Positions 45,199 through 56,700 of a stretch of 64,000 nucleotides of DNA are shown here, in pieces. Origin of the DNA: Macrobrachium rosenbergii (taxonomy: Eukaryota > Arthropoda > Malacostraca > Decapoda > Palaemonidae); contig NC_089756.1 of NCBI RefSeq assembly GCF_040412425.1, positions 4,930,498-4,994,497 on the forward strand, read 5' to 3'. Each line of letters starts with the position of its first letter. The stretch's first letter is position 1. A program made the translations under genes and the position numbers. Below the pieces are notes generated by a model. That model saw only the letters and a program-made list of their open reading frames with translations, made no database searches and was not told the origin of the DNA.

Positions 45199-45813
45199 TT
45201 AGCGCTCACACATTTTTACAACTTATTAATTCTCTGTACGTCTTTACCTGTACAGTAGATAGTTTAAATTAATCTAATTTTACCTGTATCGTCTACGAAG
45301 TGTAAATGCGCTAGTGTTGCAAATACGTTCTAAAACAGACATAATAACTAAGAGTTGTATCAGTCAAAGTATAAAACACTGTTTGTTCATGAAAAAGCAT
45401 TTCAGAACAAAGAGAAAGAGACGCAGAATAAAGAAGTTGTTAAAAAGAGGTTGAGACGATTCTAAAAATAGATCGGTTGGAATGGGAGAGAGAGAGAGAA
45501 ATTCTCTTCCAAATCTCAGTTTTTATGTCAACCATTTATTTCTTTTTTAAGGGTAATGTATTAAGCTAACTTTTAAATGAAATTACATTAACTTTAATTT
45601 CATTTAAAAGTTAACTTGATAATTTGGGAGCATGATTAGGGTCATATTTAGTGTTTAAACTTTAGAAATAAGCATTTATTAGCATTTTTAGAGACCATGC
45701 CAAACTTACGCAAAAATTCACCCTGCGCGAGGGGTTCTGGAACCTAACCTCGCATAAGTTCGGAGTATGACTGTATATAAAACTTTATTGTATCATAAAA
45801 ATGTCATGTTTTT

Positions 45814-47554
45814 CAGAGGTGCTACAAGAGACATTTGAAAGATGCATACCTCATCTTCTAGCTCAGTCTACCAATCGAAGTGAACTATGTTCCAAATCGG
45901 GTATCTCAAACTCCAAGTTTCTTCCTCTGAGACAGTTTTGACTCAATGGTAGCATTGCCTTTTTTTTATTAGAGAGGATATAGAATCTCTCATGTGCCTC
46001 CTTTTTAGGGGTATTGAGCTATGTCTGACTCACTAATGCGGTTTGCTCGTTTACCCTGGGGTTTTTTAACTGAGAATGAGGACCCTTCCATGACCTAGAA
46101 CCATTCTCCCTCTCTCAAGAACTTAATGGAAGAGAAGACTGTCTTAACAGCCGGGGACAGTGCTCCGTGCTCCCAGGAGCACCCTCCAGCCCGAGCCTTT
46201 ACCTCATCTGATTTCCAGCTCGCCTGGTGCCAGCCCTGCTCTGAGCTCCTAGGAGTGCCTGCTAGCTCCCAACCGATTAGTTATCAGGCGGCCAGCTCGT
46301 GCCACCTTCATCCTGGCACTATCTCAGTGCACCCAGCACCTGGTGCCAGCTTCCGGTCGTCTGGTACCAAATCTCCCCACATCCTTTGCTCTGGGGAAGA
46401 GTAGGAAGCTCTCCATTCTGGAGTTTTCAGGTATTACCTGAGCAGGATTGGAAGCACAGGGAGCCATTCATAACCTTTAGTGTTCTGGCAGGAACCTTTT
46501 TTTTTCCTCTGTCTGAGAATGCATTGTTCTTCTTCATGTATGAACTTGGTCTACGAGACCAATCTTAGTTTCAGGAAAGCATTAGGCCTACTGTTAAGTG
46601 AAAGCTAAAGACTTCAGAACAACTTCTACTTCATTAGCCTTCATGCGTATATGCCCCTTATGTCCATCCTACAATCAACCTACTGGAAATGTAATCGATT
46701 TTCACTTGTCACCTCTTCAGAAAAGTTTAAACAGTGTTAAAATTTTTTGCAGTGCCTTGCAATTATTAGTAACTGGCTTGGCATCGTGGAAGGATGCATA
46801 GGATTTTCTCATACTATCTCTTCACCTTGTAGTAAGGTGCAGAGTTTTGTGAGAGCTGGGGGTACAACGTACCTGGAGCACCCATCACTTTCAGTGGATG
46901 GGTCGTGGTCTGTACTTCAGTGCAGGTGACAGTGTTATCTGGTTGTTTTTTATTGTGGTATTGCACCAAGGGCAAGGGCACTTTTTGAAGTTTTGCTAGC
47001 CTGCGGTTAGCTCCTTTGCTGCATAACTTCCAATTATGCTTTCCTAGCCATCGGATTACTCCTTGGCTGCAAGTCTCCCCCTTGGGTAGAGGCTCTCCAC
47101 GGCTTTACCGCCATGCCACTACAGGTCAAGTTGAGCACCAACCAGAGGCAATTTTCTACTGCAGGCTCTCTTAACTAATAAGGAACTACAAGCATTGCAT
47201 TCAACACTAGCAACTTTTTCTATTTCAAATTCAGTACATGACTTAATGTTTTGGAGCAGAGTATGTCCATGTATCCCACCTCCTGTCAATGTGGGAATCA
47301 GCTCTGTAATTACAAGATCGGAACCCTACCTCCTCCCCTCTGATGGACATATGGCGTAAACAGAATGAGGTTATCTGCTAAGTAGTTCCTGGTATTCCCG
47401 TTAGTGGGCTGGACCAGTCTTCTGCACTAAACTTTGAAGCAAAGCACTACCTGCAAATTTTTTAATGTAAGCTGTCATGCAAGATGAAACTATAGCTACA
47501 TAATTACTTGTTAAATATATATAAACTTTATTTTATTATAAAAATGTCATTTTT
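45814..47554 (+). pseudogene. Outer DIRS-B 3' part: YR remnant, 3' region and right ITR
   Basis: Near 46035-46125, GCGGTTTGCTCGTTTACCCT through AAGAACTTAATGG matches the YR segment of the inner copy at 35158-35250. The stretch 46840-47165 matches 35740-36065 of the inner copy, including CCACTACAGGT and GAGCACCAACCAGA. A block at 46140-46400 with CCTGGTGCCAGC-type repeats looks gag-derived and out of place. The right ITR follows from about 47310, without the ICR. Confidence 0.6.
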
Positions 47555-47608
47555 ATTGATTAAACTTCATGAAAATAAGTTTCTAAGATGTATGTTTGGT
47601 GTTGACAG

Positions 47609-47900
47609 AAAAACCATTGGAAGAAGTTCTTGTAGATCATGTAACCAAAATTATCACTGAGGATCTGTCTTCTGGCGAAGAGGCTACAGCAAATGAACAG
47701 TCACAGACTGTATCTGCTGGGATTTCTGAAGGAGCAGAAAAGGAGATTTCTCAGGGAGACGTGGTTCTTTCAGATAAGCAGAAAGAAAATATTTCACACA
47801 TCGGTGATATTTTAGCATTGGCAGATCCTATGCTTGTTATGAATTATATTGAATCTGATGATGAAGATACATCTGTTAAACTTGAAGATTATCTTGACAG
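47609..47900 (+). CDS. TUBGCP5: GCP5-like exon A
   Basis: Acceptor GTTGACAG before AAAAACCATTGG; donor GACAG|GTAAGC. Acidic, less conserved linker, ending ALADPMLVMNYIESDDEDTS. The intron before it contains the four-level transposon nest. Confidence 0.75.
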
Positions 47901-48393
47901 GTAAGCTGAGAACAATGAGGGTGTATCGTTTAGATAAGTAACATGTTCTATATGATAAGTGATATATTGCTGTGGTCTTATTTTGACATTTTGACCATCT
48001 TTTAATTAGTTATCCCTGTAGGGAATAGTGCTGTCAGTGCACCTCTTGTGCAGTGCACTGTAGGCATTACTTAAGGTTCTTTGCAGCATCCTTTTGGCCT
48101 CTAGCTGCAACCCCTGTCATTTCTTTTATTGCACTTCCTTTCATATTCTTTCCTTCATCTTTCTTTCCACCATCTTCTAACAATTGTTTCATAGTGGAAC
48201 TGCTAGGTTTTTCTCCTGTTACACCTTTGTAACCTTTTACTCTCAATTTTCCTTTCAGCACTGAATAACTTCATAGGTCCTAGTACTTGGCCTTCGACCT
48301 AAATTGTATGTTCTATTCTATTTTAATTAGTTATATACTTACTGGAAGTTTGGTTGGAATTTGATTTGTACTGTAGTTTTGAATTGAATAAAC

Positions 48394-48490
<97 letters not shown>

Positions 48491-50697
48491 CAGAATCTGC
48501 AACAGTTATAAGATTTTTTCCATTAGAAAAAGCATTTATTGCTTTTACTGATGATAAAAAATGAGAAAATAGAATGTCTGTTACTGTAAAATTCACCCAA
48601 TTTATTTATATTTTTTCTTTTGCGTACAGGAAGATAGAAGCAGTAAGAACTGTTCCAAGGGCTGTGTCAGTTGTTGGTATTTTGTCTGCCTCAATGCGGC
48701 CATTAATTACAGAGAAGCAGAATGAACTGAATTCCAAGCTTACAGAAGTACTAATCAAAGAATACCAGCTCGATCGCCATTGCAAAGCTGTTCGTTCGAT
48801 TTTGTTAATGGAAGCTGGAGATATCATGCATGAGTTCTATTCACATCTTTTCTCTAAGGTAAGGCTTTGTGTTATGTTGCATATTTAATTTTTGATGCAC
48901 AATGACTGTGGGACTGTGGTTGTATCTTATGTATGGAGGAACGTCTTTGTATTAATGTATGGAATGAATTTTTCAGCTGGATTATGGTGAAGAAGTGGAC
49001 AGTGTAAGTTTAACCCTCCATCTAGAATACTGTATAAGCCGCATGTATCCAGACCTATCAAAATTGTTTACCGTTTCTGTGGAATCGAGGATAAGTGACA
49101 ACGAGGATAAGGAGGAGAAGCCAGCTGCTGAAGTGGAAACAAACTCAGGAGGAGACTCGTCGTCAAAGCAATTATCGGCATTGGGCTTGCCCAACATCAG
49201 TATTCATTATCAGGTTGTAAAATTTATCTTTAACAACTTTGCTACATGTAGAGGCACCACTTTGTGTACCTTATGACCCACACTGCAGATAGGGCTATAG
49301 GTGTTTCTTTGTACCATCCCTCTGTGCCCAAGCTGCATTGGCCTTTTAGATAAGTTGATTCTTTTTTATGTGTAAGTAGCAACTTGTGCTATGGTTATGT
49401 AGAAAAAACTTTGCAAATTTGTATAATCATAATTTTTACTGTAGAAAAATTTTCATAATGATTTTTATTCCAGGCTCCATGGCCCATGAACATACTGTTT
49501 AATCAAGAAGACTTGGCAAAGCTTAATGTATTATTTCGGTTTAGTCTAAGCCTCAAACGAGCAACATATGGTTTAGAGAGATTGAAATTTAGAGGTCAGT
49601 TGATTTTCAGAAAAAAATATTTGTATATAATAAGCTGAAACAAAATGATTTTTTGGAAATATGCAAAATGTAATTAATTTTCACTTCTCTGTTCCTTTGT
49701 TTATTGAGTGAACATTTGTTTGAAATAATTTTGAAATACAGTAGTAGGTTATGTATGAATAGTTTTTCTTATAAACTTGTTAGTACAGTATATGTTTTTA
49801 AAAGTATTTTGCTGGACTGTGAATAATCTTGAATAGAATTAAAATGGTAAAATTCTCTTCAAGATATGGCGTGCTGGAATACACCATTTGCAACAGGAAA
49901 TATCTCTGAAGAATCAGATAGTCCACTTCAGTCTCGCCTTCATAGATTGCAGTTGCTAAGGCTTTGGCTGTTATGTTTTTCACGTGAACTGCATAATTAC
50001 TTTGCAAATGTCGTGTTTCTTCCCTACTACCAGGCATTTGAGGATCTGATAGAATCAAAGCCATCGTTTAGTGATATTATTTCTGGTCAGTACCTTCTTT
50101 AACATTTCTGCAAATTTGTGATGATGATAAAGCTTTGTTGTAATTTCCTAAGCTTGACTTTGTGCTAGAGATTTTTTTGGAATTGAAGTAGCAAATTTTA
50201 AGTATTAACAAGCTACAGTTCAAACATAAGGGAAAGGGAGAGAATTAAGTCAGTTTCAGTGGCTTAGATTTATTAAAGTTTATGCTACAGAGTCATAAGT
50301 TACAACACATTAGAATATAGTATTTACTGTTAAACATGAATGTTCACATTCCCTCGTTTTTTTTAGTAATAAGGGTGGTCTCCCATTTCCCATCACAGAT
50401 TTTTTTTTTATTCCCTTTGATGTAAAAAGAAAACATGCATACTTGAGTGGAATTGGCATGAAGTGTACTTAGATTCACCTGAAACTTGTAACAGTCTATG
50501 TTTAGACTAGTAATGAATGCTTTTGTTTAATTATTGTAGGAGGATTGTAAACTGCAGTTATGTTACCACAGGTGGCCAAGGATTTCATGAGCTCAAAAGG
50601 TCCTTGAACCAAGAAAAAAAATGTTAATAATTTGATTCCAAACACATAAAAGTAGTCATTTGTGGGTGAAGAAAAACCACAGTTATATCTGTGTTCA

Positions 50698-50787
<90 letters not shown>

Positions 50788-53700
50788 AAGAAAGCTTATG
50801 CCAGCTGGATGAGTTGGCCTCATCAACTTTCAATAACAAAAGTAACTTATATATATTTAAGAAAACTGAATTTTTGGTTTATGTTAGAATAGTCATATCC
50901 AGTAAACTTTCATCTCCTTAATTTTTTTACAGGTCATCGAAAGTTGCTGGACCGTGTAATATCTCTGTGCCTGATGAAAAATAACACAAATATATCTCCA
51001 CTTCAGGTTGTTTTAAATAAAGTAAGAAATGGTAGTTACCATAAGTGTTTGTGAATATTTTGTAAAAAAAAAAAATCTTACATATACTGGCAGTCCCCGG
51101 GTTACGCCAGACTTGGGTTACATTGTTCCGAATTTACTTCCTTTTTCAAACATATTCATAAAAAAATCGGTTCCGGGTTACAGTGGATGTTCCGAGCTTA
51201 TGTCGTTGTCTTACTCCGTGAAAGAATGGTAAAAGTACATACAGCTACAATATAAAGTCAAAATTTGCAGATTTTTGGATGAACACCACATCAGAATGCA
51301 AGTAAAATACTTGCATTCTGATTAAAGGATTAAAGGTAAGGTGTCCATCACTTTATTCCTCATTTTTATACATTTTTCTTGCAATGTTCCGGGTTACATT
51401 GTTTTCCGGGTTACAGTGCGGTGTCGGAATGGAACCCCCGACGCAACATGGGGACTGCTTGTATCAGTATTATGGTACTTTATAGTGATGGTGTTTTCTC
51501 CAGCCACTCCCCCAAAATTTGCAGTGCAGTTTAGAGCTTCCTTTGCATGGCAGTAGTTAGTAGTAGTTATAGGTTTATATATATTTAATATTTGAAATTG
51601 AATGACATGTTTTGTTGTTTAAAGAGCTTTCATATCTTTACTGTTTAATGTTTTACCTAAAAATTTTAACCTCATATAATTCAAAGGTTGCTATTGAAGA
51701 TTATGTAAAGCTTAGAGGTATCTTGTAGTAAAGGTTCCATTTAGAGACAAGTTATGATTATTGTTGTTTTGAGTTTAGCCATAATGACCTTGTAAGTGAG
51801 GAAAATTTGAAAAAGACCTAATTAACCTTTTCAAATTTCAGTTACCATTCAGTTCTATCCATACCACGTGTACATCTCACCGAACCTTCGTCTAGCATTA
51901 ACTCACTCACGAGTTATTTCTATGAAGTTATTCCTTTTGATAGAATATCAAGTTTGGTTGGGACTTCTGGTCGTGCAAGATATTTTTTTATGAATTTTTC
52001 CATTTTCTATGAAGATTATAACTTTATATGTCAGTCTGAATCAGGAAGGGCTAAGGAAGATGGAAAGCCGTGTGGGAAGGGACCAAAGAGAATATTTGGA
52101 AAGTAAGAGAAAAAGTTTACATATACAGGAAGAATGTAAATTACTCTAAAAATTTGTCATTTTTTTATCATTTAAACAGATTGAGTTAACATTGCATGTG
52201 TTTTAGGACTTGGCATTTTTTTCCAGGTCTTCTGGCTTACACAACAGCTTTCTCACCTTTGGAGAAAAGACACCCGAGTTAGTAGTGAAGAATTATCCTC
52301 AGTGGAAGCAAAGTATGTGCAAGTTCACAGGTTCCTGGTCAACATCCTCTCTCACCTCACTACAAAACATTTTCTTCCACACTGTAAGTTAACCCATAAC
52401 CTAATTCATTTTGTATTCTGTAGCATGTTTAGTGTGTTTTAAAGCTATCTACAGAACAGCTCTAGATGGAAGTATTATATCCGTCATGAGAAAATGGTAA
52501 GTTGTCCAGGGCTCTTTCACTTGGTTCACTACTGGTTTTCCACAGCTTGGCTATTCGTAAGAGGTGATATCCCAATATTTTAATCTCATTCATAGGATTT
52601 TTATCTTTTGTGACTTTGTCAAACACTGGCTAATGTAATGCCCTGTAAATTCCCTTCTCTGTACCTTTGGTATGGTGCTGAGCCCATGACATTAAAATCA
52701 TTCTCATGTGAGAGAAATGTTGACTTATTTTGCCGGGAAATATTCAAGAGAGACTGTGGGTATGCTGATTCCCCTTTTTGATAATTCTGTACTGTATTTA
52801 AAAATCAAAACCTTAAGTACCTATTGATAATTATAACTTACTTTGTCATTGAAGTATCGTGAAGAGGTCATAAAAAACTTACTTATTCCAGAATTTGTCA
52901 TTTTTATGGTTTTGGCAGAGCTGTTTTATGTTATATTAAGGTGCCTAAACTCAGTTGATTATTGTCATGCAATGATGGTTTTTAAACAGTGTCATTATTA
53001 ATGCATTATTATTATTATTCCTATTATAAGTTTAATCTTTGGAGTACCTAAAAATATTTAATCAGAATGTAGAAATATATACTCCCATTGCGTTCAGTGG
53101 TAGCTTTCTGCTTGCGACAGATTTGAAACTACTCCATATTTCTTCAGGCACCAGTGTTAGACACATTCTGTATAGAGCTTCCACTTGCATTACATTGTAA
53201 AGAAGACCTAGATCATGATTAATGCATGTTCTATAGTATGTGTGGACAAGTTACTAAGAGCTTTATAGCTGACTTCAGGCCTTACTACAGAGGGGAAGAA
53301 TGGGCTTGGGGAATGAAGATATTAAATGGTACCAAAGGTTCTTTGCAGTATTTGTCAGCAGTGACCTTAGATAAGTGCCAGAGAACATTAAATCAGTCAG
53401 AGGATCAGTCTCTTCAGAATCCTTTCAGCTGCATTACTCTGTCTATTAATTTTCTTCCATTTCTTTTGTCCATTCCTTCTTAGCTGTCAAAATTCTTTCA
53501 TTTTACCTTGCTCCATTCTATATCTCCCAGTTAGGAATAGATACAGATACTTCAAAATAACTTTGAGATTCTGCAAATGTGACTTAGTGATTGATTAAAC
53601 ATACCGTATATTTCCATGTATAAGACGACCTTTAAATCCTAAAATTACCCGTAGAAATTGGGGTGGTCTTATACTACCATTCTAAAAATCAAACCTTGAA

Positions 53701-56700
53701 TTCTAAGTGATGTATATCAGTAGGCTAGCCTCAGCCTTGGTGTGATAACCACTGACATACATGAAAAGATTCACATCATGAAATAAACTGATAATAAAGG
53801 TAATACAACCGTTTTTACCTTGTTTATTATCGGCTTATCTTCATAATAAGTAGCCAATTCGAGGAATAATTCCATATCAATCAAATAAAATTTTTTCTGG
53901 GCTCGACCTGTGTCACCCAGTGAAATGGTTCCATTTAGCACTCATTTCTAGGTATAAGTATTGCTACATATACCAGAGAAAAAGCTATCTAGAATGCCGG
54001 GGTTACCACCCGCGGATCGAACATCTATAATCGGTGTCGGTATACACTGGGGGTGAGCGAATTCCACTATCACAGGCCTTCGTCCAATAGATCTCTCTAT
54101 TCTCAAATTCCCAAATTGGGTGTGCTGTTACAAAGCCGTAACCAAGGATACCTACCCGTTCACCCACTAAGGCGTCATCACGAGACCGCAACGTCATTCC
54201 AATTTTAGCACAACAACGGGAACACGTGAAGTTTTAGTTTGGTGATTGTGTTCCCTAATTTGGCAGCTCATCATGTCTTCCATCGAGTTTTTCTCACCAT
54301 CTAAGTTGAGTACTAATTCTGGTTGGATTGTTTATTGCAGAGGCCACGTATTTTAGGTTTTACGTAGATATTATTTACCAATTCAACAGCGCTGCGTCAT
54401 GTCTTCGCGTGAGCTGTATGTTTGCCTCTTCTCGTTTTCGACCTTCAATCTCAACTTTTTTGATAATTGATCGAATTCTCCTAGTTTTTATATATACTGT
54501 ACTCCATCTAGTTTGGAGCTTTTTTGGAGAATTTACCGTGTCGCTGGTTAGGGTTGAGGAATCGAGTATTTGCCTCTTCACTATCATGTAGGCTTTAGGC
54601 TCCCCATTTTCTGACAATAGAATTTGGGTCCTTTTATCGGTCTCCCTTCTCCTCCAGCGATCTGGTTCCTTCTCGATGGTGTAAATTATTTATTCATGAT
54701 GTTATCTGTTATGTACAAGAAAGGATGTCACATATATTCCTAGATTAAGTTTTGCGTACGATTCGGCGTCAGGGAGGCCATTTTGGGTAGCTTACGTGTA
54801 CCCAAATGTTACCGAAGATAATGCATAATCCCTGGCCTTTCCTGTCGTCGAGTCTTTTATGTATTCATATAGGTATTTAGATATGTTTAATCCTAGGCTA
54901 CCCCATTTCACGAATGTTTTCTATGATATTTTGTTTGTTTATATATTTGGTAGTTTTATTCTAAATAAGGTAGTTATCTAGCCTAACCTACCTAGGCTAG
55001 GCATGACAGGGCACTTACACGATGTTCTGGCTACCTAACTCTCCCGATCAGTCCATTAGGTTTGGGAGGTGAGGTTAGTCTAGTGTGCGAGTTCCCTTAG
55101 AGTGAGGGATCCTCACTTTTTATTTTCCTCCTGTCCAAGTTGTTCCAGTCTTGTGAAGGGTGGCTGAGCTAGGACGTAGGTCCTTCTCTCCCCACACCAG
55201 TGGCATTAACCCTGGCCTTCCTGACTAGTCCAAGAAACTTGGTTTTTGGAGAGTAGGCTACGATCATTTAACTCCATATTCTCGTGTATGTAGCCTAGTT
55301 ACCGCCCTTTTACATTAGTGATTGGAAATTGGTGACGTCACCTGAGCGTTATCCTCGTAAGGGGGAAGCCGTTCGCTTATGTTCGGCACCCCCGTAAGGT
55401 GGTTATAGTCGGCGTCTGGAGGGTGCTACCCACCCGACTGGTTGCAATTCCACCGGGTTTCCGCCACTTACTACCTTTCCCATACGGGCGGTGTTTCGTT
55501 AGCTCGCTTCTAATGGTTTTACTGGTCAGTAGCTGGAGCGTCGAACATTGTTACGTGAATGCGTGATAACAGTTAGGGTATGTTAGAATTCACTTCTCCG
55601 CCGGCCTAGTCTGATTTTTCGTTGTTCTTATCCAATTAACCACCCCGGTGGTATGAGTCACGGTTGTTGGCAGTTTCCAGTATCTGGTTTCCGCCCTGGG
55701 CGGTTGTTAAGGGGCCATACACCCCCCCTACTCCGCCACGGTGACACCGTCCTCATAAATATAAGACACAATGAGTTTTCAGTGACTATTCACGGCGGAA
55801 TATCATAGAGTACCTGTTTATAGCATTTATATAACCAGTTAGAACATTCGTCAGTTTAAGCAATATTTTAATATTTGCTGCCGGGATCAGTCCCGGAGGG
55901 GTTTTGCCTTGTTTCACTTGTGTCATCTTATAAACTAAGTTAAAGTATTCTCTCGTCGCCGGCCCTATTCCGGCGCCTCTTGCTTTAATAATACTCATAT
56001 ACCATCATTCCACTTACAGATGGTACGTTGTCAGGAACCAGGGTGCTCGGCCGTTCTCCAGCAATCGTGCGGACACGAGGTGTGCCGCTCGCACTCAGCT
56101 GTGCAGTGCATGTTGGGGATGTGACCGTTTGGCACCCAGACGGCTGTGAAATCTGTTACGCTCTATACGGACTGGCGTCCGATGAGTCGGTAAGTGATGA
56201 AAGCCTGCTAACCTTTAGCCTCTTTCGGTATTGATGCCTCATATAGAAACATACAATGAGGAGAATGTTTTCAGTGAATCCTACCTTCTTTTCCAGTCTA
56301 ACCCGGCAATCCGTGCCTCAGCACTGTCGTCCCTGAAGACTTGGGTCGGCGGATTTGGGAGGAATGTTGCGTCCAGCAACCCCTACGTGCTCTCGGAGGA
56401 GATCTGTAATCTCCTCTACCCTGGTGCCCGGATCTCCGCCACATTACCGAGGGAGTTAGCCGCCCCAGTCATTGAAAAGATCAGACTGGAAACGCAACCC
56501 TCCCAAGGCGACACCCTGTGCGGAGAGGTGACAGAAGAGGTGGCGGCTATTAACATCCACCTGGAGCCCATGAGTGTAGATGACCATCAGGTAGAAGGTA
56601 GGGTGGTGAGTGAGACAGGCGAGGTTAGTTTGGATAATTCTTCATTTAATTCACCTTCTTCTTCTTCCTCTTCCTTCCAGGGATTTCCGAAACCAGCTAA

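Larger units (their letters stand above)
36483..45773. mobile_element. Tigger/pogo-like DNA element, copy 2, split by DIRS-A2
   Basis: Left end CAGTAATATCTCGAACTT; right end inverted CAGTCATACTCCGAACTT; TA flanks at 36481-36482 and 45774-45775. Own DNA 36483-36832 and 44219-45773. Inserted in the right ITR of the inner DIRS-B. Compared with copy 1 it lacks about 80 bp on the left and carries longer TC tracts on the right. Confidence 0.82.
29993..45813 (+). mobile_element. Inner DIRS-B element, split by Tigger copy 2
   Basis: The left ITR begins near TTTATATATGTAACTTACCC. The right ITR runs from about 36290 to 36480 and resumes at 45776-45813 after the Tigger-like insertion. Own DNA is about 6.5 kb. 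Order: gag-like, RT, RNase H-MT, YR, ICR (36191-36285), right ITR. Frames are broken throughout. Same family as the outer copy but a different family from DIRS-A. Confidence 0.82.
26168..47554 (+). mobile_element. Outer DIRS-B element, split by the inner DIRS-B
   Basis: The left ITR (26168-26360) and the right ITR (about 47310-47554) are inverted copies sharing AGTTTAGTGCAG and CCCACTAACGGGAATACCAG. Its own DNA is 26168-29992 and 45814-47554, about 5.6 kb. Interior pieces match the inner copy: gag-like 27470-27960, RNase H end near 29570, recombinase linker near 29830-29985, and 3' segments at 46020-47160. The coding frames are wrecked. Confidence 0.8.

Noticed and set aside
44454..45272. Leu-Ser and Arg-Glu repeat proteins, also at 18424-18606, 48339-48596 and 50624-50921
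   Set aside because: Products of (TC)n/(GA)n tracts; flanks are non-coding element or intron.
48067..48261. 64-codon Lys-rich minus-strand frame
   Set aside because: Lies in the SINE-like repeat within a GCP5 intron.
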